Positions 8,554 to 18,435 are shown, counted from the stretch's first letter. The stretch: DNA of 64,000 nt from Roseovarius sp. S88 (GCF_037023735.1 NZ_CP146069.1:3451501-3515500), one strand, 5' to 3'. The notes: generated from the sequence alone by a model not told the origin. Program-made: numbers and translations.

Positions 8554-9689
8554 CCCACGGCTCGTTCGTAAGCGTCCAGAACCAACCCATGGAAGTGGTG
8601 CACCGCATGCTCGGATTTGCCCGAGCCTGACGGATCATTGACAATGCGTCCTTGGGTGAAAGCGGGTGTGTTCATCCCGCGCTGCACGCTTTCGACCAGA
8701 TTGATGTCCTCGACCTGAAGCACCTCATCAAGATAACGCATTGCATCAAGTTCCATGGGATCGGGGTCGGGTGTTTCAAGGAAGAAATCATAGGTTTCCA
8801 ACGTTCGGTCAGGCCCAACAGGAATTATGTTGAGAACGATCATCGACGACCGCCCCGGATAGCGCATCAGGCAGGTTGTCGGCCAAAGCCACCAGACAGC
8901 ATGGGTGCGCACCGTAGCGTTTGAGACATCATAGGCCGTGTTTGTCCCTTTGCCCGCATCGGCCATATGCGAAGAATAAATTCCATGTGTCGTGACCTTG
9001 TATGAATCCATATCGACAAGGTCGCAGAAATCCTTGTGCGCCGTTGGGCAGTGGTAGCATTCGAGAAAGTTGTCGACGACATTCTTCCAGTTGGACTTGA
9101 TGTCATAGGTCAGGCGACGGCCAAAGGTGAGCTGCTCGATATCCGGAGCCCAGTGGCGTATTTCCGTTTCCAGATCGCCCGACTGCTCACTCAGAGATGC
9201 GGCTTCTGGATCAAGATTAACAAACACAAACCCGCAGAATTCCTCGACCTGTACCTGATCGAGACAGATCTGCCCCATATCGAAGTCCTGAAGATTTTCG
9301 GTCTCGGGTGCGCGCACAAGTTGACCGTCAAGTTTGTAGACCCAGGCGTGGTATGGGCACATGATGCGAGTCGTCTCGCCTTCGCCTGACAAAAGCTCAT
9401 GCGCGCGGTGCTTGCAAACGTTGTAAAAGGCACGCAATGCGCCCTCGCGGTCGCGGACAATTGCAATAGGATGACCTGCAATCTGAGTGGTCAAATAGGA
9501 CCCCGGGTTGCGAAGTTTCTCAAAGTGACACACCCACTGCCAGGTTTTGGCAAACACGGCCTTTTGATCAATGTCGTACCAGCGCGGCTCAACATAGGCC
9601 TCAGCGCGCAGTGACAACGATTTTGACGCATCAGCGGAATAACCCCGGGAAATGGCTTCGAATTCTGATTGATTGGGCCGTTCGGTCAT
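8550..9689 (-). CDS. Rieske non-haem iron oxygenase, alpha subunit (carnitine/betaine-oxygenase type)
   Basis: The 379-residue protein has a Rieske centre (Cys92-x-His94 ... Cys111-x2-His114) and a mononuclear iron site with His213, His218 and a probable third ligand Asp328 in the EDINLVESVQRG segment. The residue that normally bridges the two metal sites, usually Asp, is Glu210 here (LECYHCPTAH), a feature known from carnitine oxygenase CntA and relatives acting on quaternary amines. It is the first gene of the tightly overlapping run oxygenase-sulfatase-SDR-SDR-dehydrogenase, with AGGGAG upstream of its ATG. No reductase partner is found in the window. Confidence 0.88.
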   Translation of the reverse strand: MTERPNQSEFEAISRGYSADASKSLSLRAEAYVEPRWYDIDQKAVFAKTWQWVCHFEKLRNPGSYLTTQIAGHPIAIVRDREGALRAFYNVCKHRAHELLSGEGETTRIMCPYHAWVYKLDGQLVRAPETENLQDFDMGQICLDQVQVEEFCGFVFVNLDPEAASLSEQSGDLETEIRHWAPDIEQLTFGRRLTYDIKSNWKNVVDNFLECYHCPTAHKDFCDLVDMDSYKVTTHGIYSSHMADAGKGTNTAYDVSNATVRTHAVWWLWPTTCLMRYPGRSSMIVLNIIPVGPDRTLETYDFFLETPDPDPMELDAMRYLDEVLQVEDINLVESVQRGMNTPAFTQGRIVNDPSGSGKSEHAVHHFHGLVLDAYERAVG

Positions 9690-9793
9690 AACAATCTCCC
9701 TTTTCGCGCTCGGGTATTCTGACCCTTAACAACGTCAATTCATGTCATCTTGATCGCTTGGAATTTAACTTTATTCGCCATAACACCTGTTTG

Positions 9794-10789
9794 TCATGCC
9801 TTGCGATGCATTGGCCAGGCGCGAAACTCGAACGGAACCCGACCTTCAATACGATCTTTGAGCGGCGGCAGCCCGAATCGCGCTTTGTAAGCTCGGCTGA
9901 AATGGACTTGATTGGCAAAGCCTGAGGCAATGGCCACTTCAGACAAAGGCATCTCGGTTTGCGTGACCAAGCCACGCGCGCGATCAAGGCGAATATCACG
10001 GTAATACAGCTGCGGCGTCTTTTTCACGTAGTCGTGGAACAACCGGTCCAGTTGTCGGTGCGAAATGCGAGCTTGTTTGCAAATCTCGGCAATCGAAAGC
10101 GGCGTCTCCAGATTCTTTTCCATAATGGAAATCGCCCGCCGGACCGACCCGGGTGCCGTGTTTCCCAATGGTTCGACCGGTGCCGCATTTTGTGGGCTGC
10201 CCATTGGGCGTACGCTTTGATGCAGGATATAGCGTGCCGCATCGTTGGCCAGCGCATCACCCTCCAGCCCGCGCAGGATGTTGAGTGCAAAATCCGTCGA
10301 TGCGCTCCCACCGGCACAGGTGAGCCGATTGCCGTCAAAGACAAAGAGCTCTTCGCTGACCTCACACTCAGGATGAGTCTCGCCAAAGGCATCAATATGT
10401 TCGTAGTGAACCGTGGCGCGCTTATTGGCGAGCAATCCTGCCTCGGCAAGAATGAAAGCGCCTGTATCGAGCCCCGCCAAAGTGGCACCCTGTCGCGCCC
10501 ACCGCCGCAAAGCTGAATGCAAGGCAGGCGTGCTGTGGCGTTCAGGTGTCCAACTGCTGGAGACGACCACCAAGTCAGCCCGATCTTCCGGCAAGGCTCG
10601 TGTCGTCAACTCAGTGCCATTGCTGGCCAAACAAGGACCACCTGCCTCCGACGCGATCAGCCAACGGAAACGCACTTGCCCCTCAAGGTAGTTCGCCGCG
10701 CGAAACGGATCGAGAAATCCCATCGTGGCCAGCACATTGAAATGCGGCGTCACGACAACAAGGATATTGAATTGCGTATCTCCGGGCAT
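9794..10789 (-). CDS. GlxA-family transcriptional regulator (DJ-1/PfpI plus AraC-type HTH), GbdR/CdhR-like
   Basis: The 331 residues form an N-terminal DJ-1/PfpI-like ligand domain (about 1-190, with GLDTGAFILAEAGLL) and a C-terminal AraC double helix-turn-helix (about 215-315: ISHRQLDRLFHDY and ASGFANQVHFSRAYKARFG). This architecture is shared by GbdR and CdhR, activators of glycine-betaine and carnitine catabolism. It sits between the CocE/TRAP genes and the oxygenase operon on the same strand and is the obvious candidate to regulate both. The 104 bp between it and the oxygenase gene probably hold the operon promoter. Confidence 0.9.
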   Translation of the reverse strand: MPGDTQFNILVVVTPHFNVLATMGFLDPFRAANYLEGQVRFRWLIASEAGGPCLASNGTELTTRALPEDRADLVVVSSSWTPERHSTPALHSALRRWARQGATLAGLDTGAFILAEAGLLANKRATVHYEHIDAFGETHPECEVSEELFVFDGNRLTCAGGSASTDFALNILRGLEGDALANDAARYILHQSVRPMGSPQNAAPVEPLGNTAPGSVRRAISIMEKNLETPLSIAEICKQARISHRQLDRLFHDYVKKTPQLYYRDIRLDRARGLVTQTEMPLSEVAIASGFANQVHFSRAYKARFGLPPLKDRIEGRVPFEFRAWPMHRKA

Positions 10790-10851
10790 GGATTGTGGCC
10801 AATCAGATCAAAAATCCGTCTGTCTATGTGAACATGTTTTCCTAAACCCGC

Positions 10852-12864
10852 CTAGACCAGATCGCGCGGAATTTCCTCATCCCAGGTTTGACGGTACACC
10901 TCGTCCTCGCCACAATGTGCTTCTAGCTCTCCTTTCAAAACGAAATGCGTCTTTGTCGCATGCATGCGCGTTCGGGTGCGTGTTGCGACAGACCAAGCGC
11001 CGCGCGATACCTCCTCTGTCCAAGTCACATCGAAAGATGCGCTCAGTGGGTCATCCGGATGAATGCGATAAACCTCTTCATGCGTGGATGCTGTGGTCCA
11101 ACCCTCATGATCGCTATGACGCATCTCGCCCTCATCCACCTTGAGACGATAGGTGACCTCTCCTGTGGTCAGATCAGATTGGAACCCATTCTCAAATTCA
11201 GGATTGGAAAGCTGTTCTACATCAAGAGGCTCCGCGCCTTCTGGTGGTAGAAACTCTGGCAGTCCGGCATCCAGGTCTGCGGCGTGGCGCACTGGCAGCG
11301 CAACCGTGCTTTGCCCCGTCACAATCCGCAGCGTGACCTTTTCGGGCATGGGCCAGATCACTGGCCAATACGTCGTTGAAAGCGCGATACGCAGTTTGTG
11401 GCCTGTCGCAAACCTGTGCCCACAATCGTTCAGTTTGAGACTCACGCGATAGCGCTTGCCGGGCGTCAAAGGCGTAGGATGTTCATGATCATCACGGTGC
11501 GTCAGATTGAGGACGCCGTAGCTGACTCGTGTTGCGGCCCCATCAGGCATCACATCACTCAGCACCGCAGCGATCATTGCCACAGGCTGATCACTTTCCA
11601 GTTCCAGCTCAAGCTCCGGCGCACCGAGAATGCTAAAATCCACTTCCAGTACCGGAGTATCAAACACCAGCGACCCACCCGCTTCGGCGCGCTGATCCCC
11701 GGGACCGTCAGGATCGAGCCCAAAGGCGCACCAGCGGCCACCAGCCATGCCGACTGTCTGAGGAGAACAGAGCGTCAATGCTTGGGCATTCTGTGCCACA
11801 GGCTCAAGACCCGTTGAATTGAGGTGCCAAATCTCTGACTTTACCTGTTGGCTCTGCCAACTTTCGGTTGCAGCCCACCGTCCTGGACGATGGTCGTAAA
11901 ACGTCTGTGGCGACACGCCATCCTGCACCCAAGCGCGCAGAGCGGGTTCATCCATGATGCCGGTCTCAATGCCTTTCAGCCAATAGTCCCACCAGCGCAG
12001 GCATTCTTGCAAAAACCCAATTGCTGGACCCGGTTTGGCAAAATGCGGGTACTTGTGCGCCCACGGCCCTACAAGAACCTTACACGGGCTGTCCAATCCT
12101 TCAAGCAGGCGAAACACGGCGTTGGAATACCCATCTGCCCAGCCGCCAACAGCGTAGACCGCCGCCTTGATCTGCGAGAAATCCTCGCAGACCGAACCAT
12201 GTTTCCAGAAGTCATCCCGGCGTTGATGCCGCAACCAGCCCGAAATCCAGAGACCACTGCCCCTAAGACGCTCCAACCAGATTTCTTTCCACTTGTTACC
12301 GGCAACCAAAGGGTCTGGAGGGGTGGTATTGAGCGAAAACATGTAGCTGGACCACCAAGGGTTATCCATCATCAGGCAGCCGCCCATATAGTGGATGTCA
12401 TCCGCATAGCGATCATCGGTTGAGCAAATCGACACAATGGCTTTGAGCGCATCGGGCTGCCGTGCCGCCACTTGCAAACCATTGAAGCCGCCCCAGGAAA
12501 TTCCGATCATGCCTACCGAACCGCTGCACCATGGCTGGGCTGTAATCCAGTTGATTACCTCAAGAGCATCATCCTGTTCCTGCGGGAGATACTCCCCCTC
12601 CATCACACCTTCACTGTCACCCGAGCCACGCATATCCACACGGATCGCGGCATAGCCATGCCCTGCAAAATAGGGATGGGTCAGGGCATCCCGTTCGGCG
12701 GTGCCATCGCTGCGCCGATACGGCAGGTATTCAAGGATAGCTGGAACCTGTTCTGTGCCTTTGGGTTTCCAGATCTTGGCAACCAGACGCACACCATCGG
12801 ACATCTCGATAAAGACCGGGTCCAGCACCTCAATTTCATGAGGAAACTCTGTGATGGTTTTCAT
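10852..12864 (-). CDS. CocE/NonD family hydrolase (X-Pro dipeptidyl-peptidase S15 type)
   Basis: The 670-residue protein combines an alpha/beta-hydrolase domain with nucleophile Ser123 in GISWGG, a GPWAHKYPH segment likely to carry the catalytic His, and a C-terminal jelly-roll (X-Pro dipeptidyl-peptidase C-terminal) domain from about residue 380. Such enzymes cleave esters or amides. A good Shine-Dalgarno (GGAGG) lies upstream of the ATG. It lies between the TRAP permease (68 bp upstream) and the GlxA-type regulator, so it may hydrolyse the imported substrate. No signal peptide is seen. Confidence 0.88.
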   Translation of the reverse strand: MKTITEFPHEIEVLDPVFIEMSDGVRLVAKIWKPKGTEQVPAILEYLPYRRSDGTAERDALTHPYFAGHGYAAIRVDMRGSGDSEGVMEGEYLPQEQDDALEVINWITAQPWCSGSVGMIGISWGGFNGLQVAARQPDALKAIVSICSTDDRYADDIHYMGGCLMMDNPWWSSYMFSLNTTPPDPLVAGNKWKEIWLERLRGSGLWISGWLRHQRRDDFWKHGSVCEDFSQIKAAVYAVGGWADGYSNAVFRLLEGLDSPCKVLVGPWAHKYPHFAKPGPAIGFLQECLRWWDYWLKGIETGIMDEPALRAWVQDGVSPQTFYDHRPGRWAATESWQSQQVKSEIWHLNSTGLEPVAQNAQALTLCSPQTVGMAGGRWCAFGLDPDGPGDQRAEAGGSLVFDTPVLEVDFSILGAPELELELESDQPVAMIAAVLSDVMPDGAATRVSYGVLNLTHRDDHEHPTPLTPGKRYRVSLKLNDCGHRFATGHKLRIALSTTYWPVIWPMPEKVTLRIVTGQSTVALPVRHAADLDAGLPEFLPPEGAEPLDVEQLSNPEFENGFQSDLTTGEVTYRLKVDEGEMRHSDHEGWTTASTHEEVYRIHPDDPLSASFDVTWTEEVSRGAWSVATRTRTRMHATKTHFVLKGELEAHCGEDEVYRQTWDEEIPRDLV

Positions 12865-12932
12865 GATGCGTGCCTCCGACCCTCGGAGCTACTTTTCGCG
12901 TTTCAGGGCCGAAGTGCAATTCTCTTTGTGAT

Positions 12933-14330
12933 CTAGGCCAAACTCGGCAACCAAAGCACGATGGCAGGAAACGCCACGAGCAAGGCAATCGTAATGGCAT
13001 CTGCGATGAAGAATGGCGTCACACCCTTGAACACATCCTGAACGCTCAGATCATCACGCACGCCCGCAACCACGAAACAGTTGAGGCCAATAGGAGGTGT
13101 GATGAGACAAAACTCCGCCATTTTGACAACTAGGATGCCGAACCAGATCGCGCACATCTCACCTGACATGCCAAAGGTGCTGTCAGCTGCCAAAACATCC
13201 TCTCCACCATTGAGCGCCATGACCGCAGGATAAACCACGGGCAGCGTAAGCAAGAGCATGCCAATGGCATCCATGAACATGCCAAGAACCGCATAAGCCA
13301 AAAGGATGCAAACCAGAATGAGCCACGGTGACATTTCCAAAGCGGTCAGCCAATCTGAGAACGCGCCAGGCAAGTCGGCAAAACCGAGGAAGCGAACGTA
13401 GATCAGCACACCCCAGATGATCGAGAAGATCATGACAGTGAGCTTCGCTGTCTCAATGAGTGCAGACTTTAGCTCTCCCCAACCCATGCCGCGATAGAGT
13501 GCCATGAGAAACACGATGAAAGCGCCCACGGCACCGCCTTCGGTTGGTGTGCCCCAGGCATCGCCGAAAGGGTTATAGACAAAGAAGATGATAATCACGA
13601 CCACAGCGACAATCGGCAAGGCCGGTGGCAGCGAGGCGAAACGCTCTCGCCATGTAAAACCACTGACAGGCGGCCCAACCGATTTGAAAACCATGGCGAT
13701 AGTGATGATCAAAATGGCATAGACAAACGCCGAGAAGACACCGGGGATGAAACCAGCCAGCAAAAGCTTTCCCACGTCCTGTTCGACGATCAATGCATAG
13801 ATCACCAGAATTGCAGAAGGCGGAATAAGGCTAGCCAGGGTACCACCAGCAGCTACGACACCTGCTGCAAATTGCTTGTTGTAGCCGACTTTGAGCATCT
13901 CTGGGATCGCGATCCGCGCAAAAACCGCCGCCGTGGCGACGCTGGCCCCGGAGACCGCAGCGAACCCTGCAGTGGCGAACACTGTCGAGACCGCCAAGCC
14001 CCCCGGCACCCAGGCGATCCAACGTTTTGCTGCTTCGAAAAGAGCACGTGTCAACCCGGCGTAGTAGGCCAAATATCCAATAAGAATGAATGTCGGAATC
14101 AGGCTAAGCGCATGCGCCGAAACCTTTGAATGCGGCACTTGTCCTGCCACCTTGACGCTTACTTCAACCGCCTTCCAGAACCGGGCAGGATCATAGTCAA
14201 AGCCATTCCAACGCAGCCAAATCAGCCCAAGGAAGCCAGCCAAACCCGCAGCAAACGCCACGCGCATGCCGAGAACAACCATGGCCAACATGCCAGCGGT
14301 GGTCCAAAGTCCGATTGTTATTGGGTCCAT
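12933..14330 (-). CDS. TRAP transporter large permease subunit (DctM-type)
   Basis: From the ATG at 14330 this is a 465-residue, many-helix membrane protein typical of TRAP large subunits, with glycine-rich helices and the conserved region FAAVSGASVATAA. A longer frame reaching 14513 only adds an unrelated tail overlapping the small subunit gene. The chosen ATG overlaps the DctQ stop by one base (TGATG), which signals coupling. It uses ion gradients to import an organic acid or amine captured by the periplasmic protein encoded upstream. Confidence 0.9.
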   Translation of the reverse strand: MDPITIGLWTTAGMLAMVVLGMRVAFAAGLAGFLGLIWLRWNGFDYDPARFWKAVEVSVKVAGQVPHSKVSAHALSLIPTFILIGYLAYYAGLTRALFEAAKRWIAWVPGGLAVSTVFATAGFAAVSGASVATAAVFARIAIPEMLKVGYNKQFAAGVVAAGGTLASLIPPSAILVIYALIVEQDVGKLLLAGFIPGVFSAFVYAILIITIAMVFKSVGPPVSGFTWRERFASLPPALPIVAVVVIIIFFVYNPFGDAWGTPTEGGAVGAFIVFLMALYRGMGWGELKSALIETAKLTVMIFSIIWGVLIYVRFLGFADLPGAFSDWLTALEMSPWLILVCILLAYAVLGMFMDAIGMLLLTLPVVYPAVMALNGGEDVLAADSTFGMSGEMCAIWFGILVVKMAEFCLITPPIGLNCFVVAGVRDDLSVQDVFKGVTPFFIADAITIALLVAFPAIVLWLPSLA

Positions 14331-14959
14331 CAGTCGCGACCCTCCAACTGTTCTGCTTCCGCTGCAGCTTGTTCTGCCACTGTCATCTTGAGGGGCACTG
14401 CAACGGGCCGTTCCAACCCGAGTACCAGCGCGCGCGCGTATCCCCAAGCTTGCAAACATAAGCGCAGACACAGAACAGAAAACGCGACTGGGACAAGAAG
14501 TTTCGCAGGCCAAATCGGCAGGCCAATATCTATCGTGCTATCCCGGCTCCACAGCGGTTTGCTCATGTCAAAGCTGCGATCAAAGTGCGACCAACTCCCC
14601 CATACCAGCGCCACCATCAGGAGCAAGATCAACAGGATAGCGATCAATTCCAGCGCCCAGAGAATGCGACCGTTGAGCTGACCAATCAGAATATCCATGC
14701 GAATATGCCCGCCTTCGCGCTGAACATAGGACACCCCCATGATCGCAATAAGCGGCATCAAAAGCTCAATCCAATCGACATAGCCGGGCAAAGGTGCGCC
14801 AAAAAACTCGCGCCCACTGACCGAATAGGCGGCAAGAAACATCAAGGAAAAGGCAGCAAGACCACTAAAGAGCGCAAACACACGTTCAAGCTGTAGCAAG
14901 CCTCGGTCCAGCCGACTGAGCAGGCTGGAATCTTGCAATACGGTGGATGCGCCGGCCAT
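14330..14959 (-). CDS. TRAP transporter small permease subunit (DctQ-type)
   Basis: The 209 residues contain four predicted membrane helices (around 35-55, 70-90, 110-135 and 165-185) and the conserved segment GREFFGAPLPGYVDWIELLMP, which marks the TRAP small subunit. The gene lies between the solute-binding protein and the large permease on the same strand, giving the usual P-Q-M order. The C-terminus ends in a short charged Ala/Glu-rich tail. Confidence 0.9.
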   Translation of the reverse strand: MAGASTVLQDSSLLSRLDRGLLQLERVFALFSGLAAFSLMFLAAYSVSGREFFGAPLPGYVDWIELLMPLIAIMGVSYVQREGGHIRMDILIGQLNGRILWALELIAILLILLLMVALVWGSWSHFDRSFDMSKPLWSRDSTIDIGLPIWPAKLLVPVAFSVLCLRLCLQAWGYARALVLGLERPVAVPLKMTVAEQAAAEAEQLEGRD

Positions 14960-14981
14960 TGTCCCCCTCCTGTATAGTGTT

Positions 14982-15005
14982 CAGGCCGAGGGTCTCCCCG
15001 GCCTG
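14982..15005 (-). terminator. Stem-loop between dctP- and dctQ-like genes
   Basis: A 7-bp stem (CAGGCCG / CGGCCTG) closes a short G/C-rich loop in the 74-bp gap between the solute-binding-protein gene and the small permease gene. There is no T-run on the minus strand. It is therefore more likely a processing or stabilising hairpin that keeps binding-protein mRNA above permease mRNA than a full terminator. Confidence 0.45.
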
Positions 15006-15033
15006 ATTTCTTGTGTTTGCTGGCTTGTTAGAT

Positions 15034-16050
15034 TCAGCTTCCGCTGCGGTGATCTTCGAGTGTCTTGATCACAAGATCGTAAAGTTCCTGACCTGGCAGG
15101 CCCTGGGATTCCATGTCAGCAATCCACGCTTCCCGAATGGGATCAGCAGCCTTGGCCTTGAAAGCTTCAATTTCGCTGTCCGCGATTTCGACCTTCTGAA
15201 CGCCTTTCTCTTCCAGCACGCTGTCCCACTTCTTAAGCAGTTCACCATAATTCGCCAGGTAGTGATCCAAGGCCTCTGACACCGAGCTGTCCAATGCGGC
15301 ACGGTGTTCATCCGACAAGCCTTCATAGGCGTCGATATTAACCACAACCGGGCAATTCACGGTGCCAGGGTTTAAGTTGGCGGTCCACCATTCGGCCTGA
15401 TTAATTGTGCCAAAGCTCAGGTGGGCGTGCTGCGCGAACGCGACTGTGTCGACAACGCCAGATTCCATCGCCTGGTAAGCTTCGGTCGCTGTAACGGAAG
15501 TTGGTACGCCACCCACTGCCTCAAACGCTTTGCCAAGACCACCGGTTGCGCGCACACGCATGCCTTCGAAGTCTTTAAGCTCATCCCGCGGCTCGCCTGT
15601 GCCGACGATATTGTACTGTGGCATGGGCGACGTCATCAGAAGCTTGGCATTCCACTGCGCCATTTCTTCGGTCGCAGCAGGATGACTATAGACAGCCGCC
15701 GAGACCGCCATTTCTTCTTCCAGATTGCTCACGCCCAAGAACGGCAGTTCCAGTACAGTAATCACACGGTTCTTGTCCCTGTGATACCCTGCACAGAATT
15801 GCGCCATTTCGAAGGCGCCAATCGAGATACCGTCAAGGTTTTCCTTGTTCTTCGAAAGTCCGCCATAGCTGATGTTCAGAGTAAACTCGCCATTGGTCTT
15901 TTCACTGACCAATTCAGCCAGCTTTTCAACATGCTCGGTAAAGGCGCGGCGTTTACCCCAAAGGGATACATTCCATTCCGTCGCCAGGGCCTCTCCGGCA
16001 AAGGCAAATGACAGCGCGGCGGTGACGCCGGCTCCAAATAGTTTTTGCAT
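15034..16050 (-). CDS. TRAP transporter substrate-binding protein (DctP-type)
   Basis: A 338-residue periplasmic protein: a signal peptide of about 23 residues (hydrophobic AAL...AGEALA), then the TRAP_DctP fold with a region around GMRVRATGGLGKAFEAVGGVPTSVTATEAYQAMESGVVD, where the invariant Arg that binds carboxylates is expected. GGGAGAG precedes the ATG. First gene of the minus-strand TRAP set; it delivers the substrate to the DctQM pair. The ligand cannot be deduced directly, but the downstream catabolic genes suggest a zwitterionic or anionic compound. Confidence 0.9.
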   Translation of the reverse strand: MQKLFGAGVTAALSFAFAGEALATEWNVSLWGKRRAFTEHVEKLAELVSEKTNGEFTLNISYGGLSKNKENLDGISIGAFEMAQFCAGYHRDKNRVITVLELPFLGVSNLEEEMAVSAAVYSHPAATEEMAQWNAKLLMTSPMPQYNIVGTGEPRDELKDFEGMRVRATGGLGKAFEAVGGVPTSVTATEAYQAMESGVVDTVAFAQHAHLSFGTINQAEWWTANLNPGTVNCPVVVNIDAYEGLSDEHRAALDSSVSEALDHYLANYGELLKKWDSVLEEKGVQKVEIADSEIEAFKAKAADPIREAWIADMESQGLPGQELYDLVIKTLEDHRSGS

Positions 16051-16219
16051 TGTTTCTCTCCCTATCTTGTGCGGCAGATATTAGGGGGCTGAGCCGCGCA
16101 AGCAACAGGCGATTTTACATGGGCGATGCAAAGAAACTTAATCAACGCAAAGGAAAACCCAGTGCGCGGAAGCGGCACCGGGATCATTCAATCAGTTCTT
16201 TCGTTGAACAGCTTTCCGG

Positions 16220-16729
16220 CTATTCCGCGGCATCCCGCCTTGGCAATGTCCAATTTGGGCGCACGAAATGGCAAGTGTATCCATTCGGAATGCGTTCAAG
16301 ATAGTCTTGATGCTCCGGTTCCGCTTCCCAGAAGTCGCCAACTGGCTCAAGTTCCGTCACAACGCGTCCTGGCCAAAGCCCGCTGGCATTCACATCGGCA
16401 ATCGTATCTTCGGCCACCGCTTCTTGTTCATCGTTCGCATAGTAAATCGCCGACCGATAGCTCATACCACGATCATTGCCTTGTCGGTTCGGCGTGGTCG
16501 GGTCGTGAATCTGAAAAAAGAATTCCAGCAACTGTCGAAAGCTGATTGTCTCGGGATCGAATATGATCTCGATGCCTTCGGCGTGCGTTCCGTGATTGCG
16601 ATAGGTTGCGTTGGGTACGTCACCTCCCGTGTAACCCACTCGGGTTTTGTGCACTCCCGGAAGTTTGCGGATCAGATCCTGCATGCCCCAAAAGCACCCG
16701 CCAGCCAATACTGCGCGTTCTTCTGCCAT
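16220..16729 (-). CDS. msrA: Peptide-methionine (S)-S-oxide reductase MsrA
   Basis: The 169-residue protein has the catalytic motif GCFW (Cys12) near the N-terminus, the YTGG and [10 protein letters not shown] segments and the substrate-pocket region typical of MsrA. It repairs S-sulfoxide methionine in oxidised proteins. The start abuts the stop of msrB, so msrB-msrA is a two-gene operon that repairs both sulfoxide stereoisomers. Confidence 0.94.
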   Translation of the reverse strand: MAEERAVLAGGCFWGMQDLIRKLPGVHKTRVGYTGGDVPNATYRNHGTHAEGIEIIFDPETISFRQLLEFFFQIHDPTTPNRQGNDRGMSYRSAIYYANDEQEAVAEDTIADVNASGLWPGRVVTELEPVGDFWEAEPEHQDYLERIPNGYTCHFVRPNWTLPRRDAAE

Positions 16730-17172
16730 CAGACGTCCTCCACTTGGTTTAGGTAATCACCATAGCCTTGCGCCTCCATGTCGTCACGGTGAATGAACCG
16801 CAATGACGCTGAATTGATGCAATAGCGAAGACCTCCACGATCGCGCGGCCCATCCGGAAACACATGCCCCAGATGGCTGTCGCCATGCGCGCTGCGCACC
16901 TCGGTGCGCACCATGCCGTGCGTCGCATCATGGTGCTCGGTGACATGCGCCGTCTCGATTGGCTTTGTAAAACTGGGCCAACCGCATCCGGACTCGAACT
17001 TGTCAGAAGAGGCAAAGAGCGGCTCACCCGAAACGATATCGACATAGATACCGGGCTGTTTGTTGTCGTTATACTCCCCGGTGAAGGGGCGCTCTGTACC
17101 GTTCTGCTGTGTTACGCGAAATTGCTCCGGCGTGAGTTTCGCCAAAGCGGCGTCGCTTTTTTCATACTTCAT
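16729..17172 (-). CDS. msrB: Peptide-methionine (R)-S-oxide reductase MsrB
   Basis: From the ATG at 17172 this is a 147-residue MsrB: SGCGWPSF (Cys63, probable recycling Cys), [10 protein letters not shown], and the catalytic Cys118 in [11 protein letters not shown]. The two CxxC zinc pairs of many MsrBs are absent, placing it in the zinc-free class. The start is chosen because GGGAAAGGGG precedes it; a frame extending to 17325 has no support. It reduces methionine-R-sulfoxide and is coupled to msrA. Confidence 0.93.
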   Translation of the reverse strand: MKYEKSDAALAKLTPEQFRVTQQNGTERPFTGEYNDNKQPGIYVDIVSGEPLFASSDKFESGCGWPSFTKPIETAHVTEHHDATHGMVRTEVRSAHGDSHLGHVFPDGPRDRGGLRYCINSASLRFIHRDDMEAQGYGDYLNQVEDV

Positions 17173-17364
17173 CGCAGGCCCCTTTCCCTCATTGTTCACT
17201 AGGAAAATGGCATCAAAACCGCTGTTTGCAAGGGCAAGGGCAGTCCACCATCTGCTCTCGGTTACAAAAGCGAAACAAATGAAACCCCAACACAGTTGAC
17301 GCGACATAAGCCAGAAACGCGACACTCCTAGGTAGGCGGCATCGAATAAACCCGGAGCCGCACG

Positions 17365-18435
17365 ATGCCTCGCAATGCCTTGATTAAATTGAATGACCTC
17401 TCTCCTGCCACCATCGGCATGGGCTTTGCTTGGGTGGGCGTGATGATCTATGCCGCGTCAAATTCCATCGCGACACTATTGGTTGACATTGGGTCGGCCA
17501 ATCCAGTTGCCGGTGGGCGGAATGCCATCACATTCACGAACTTGTTGTTTCTGGGGTCGCTCATTTCGCTGGTTCCGATGACCGCACTTTTCCGAGGCGA
17601 CTGGACCCGTACGAACCTGCGTGCGCTGTCGCGCAAGGACTGGGGATTGCTGACACTGTCAGCATTTCTATCCTCAGCTCTGACCCCCGGCCTTTTTTTC
17701 TTTGCTCTGGAGCACTCCAACGTGACAAATGTTGTGTTGGTGAGCCGGATTGAACCGCCGCTATTTCTTTTGGCAGCTGCTGTATTTCTGCGCGAACGCA
17801 TCAACCTTAGGGCTTTGTCTGCTGGAATGGTTGCGCTAGTCGGCGCAACCCTGATGATCAGCCTCCGTGGCTCTGGAGACACTTGTGTGTTTGACATCGG
17901 AGAGATCGCTGCAGCTGTAGCGACTTTGTCCTACGTTGCATCTGCCATCGTTGCGCGCCGTGTCCTAAAGAGCATTCCAATGGGTATTTTCTCAATTTAC
18001 CGAACAGTTGTCGGCGCAGCGATGTACTTTGCACTTGTCTCATTTCTACAAGGACCAGAGCAATTTCAGGACCTCTTCTCGCCAGTTCTTCTGAGCTGGA
18101 TCTGGGTCTACGCCATCCCGGTCATCGTGATTGGACAACTGGCATGGTTTTTTGCGCTGAAATACGCGCGTGCCAGTGACATGTCTCTCGCCACATCAGT
18201 GTCGCCCCTGGCCGGCATCATCTTTGCCATGGTGCTCTTGGGTGAAAATCCCGGAACCGGATTTGTACCTGGCGCGGCATTGATCGTGGCCGCCATATGC
18301 ATCGGGCAAATGCGCGACACCACATGGCAAAGGATGCGCGTGATCCTGCGTGATGGCCCCACTGCAGCGCTTAACTTGTCGGTCAGCGTTTTTGCGTCAC
18401 GTTCGATTGGCACGTTGCAAGGCGGTCGCGCGTAA
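17365..18435 (+). CDS. DMT-superfamily (EamA) transporter
   Basis: A 356-residue protein with about ten hydrophobic helices in two EamA repeats (for example [19 protein letters not shown] closing the first and [21 protein letters not shown] closing the second). These are drug/metabolite exporters of the inner membrane; the substrate is unknown. It stands alone on the plus strand between divergent msrBA and a convergent response regulator. The hydrophilic C-terminal tail of about 40 residues is longer than usual. Confidence 0.86.
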   Translation: MPRNALIKLNDLSPATIGMGFAWVGVMIYAASNSIATLLVDIGSANPVAGGRNAITFTNLLFLGSLISLVPMTALFRGDWTRTNLRALSRKDWGLLTLSAFLSSALTPGLFFFALEHSNVTNVVLVSRIEPPLFLLAAAVFLRERINLRALSAGMVALVGATLMISLRGSGDTCVFDIGEIAAAVATLSYVASAIVARRVLKSIPMGIFSIYRTVVGAAMYFALVSFLQGPEQFQDLFSPVLLSWIWVYAIPVIVIGQLAWFFALKYARASDMSLATSVSPLAGIIFAMVLLGENPGTGFVPGAALIVAAICIGQMRDTTWQRMRVILRDGPTAALNLSVSVFASRSIGTLQGGRA

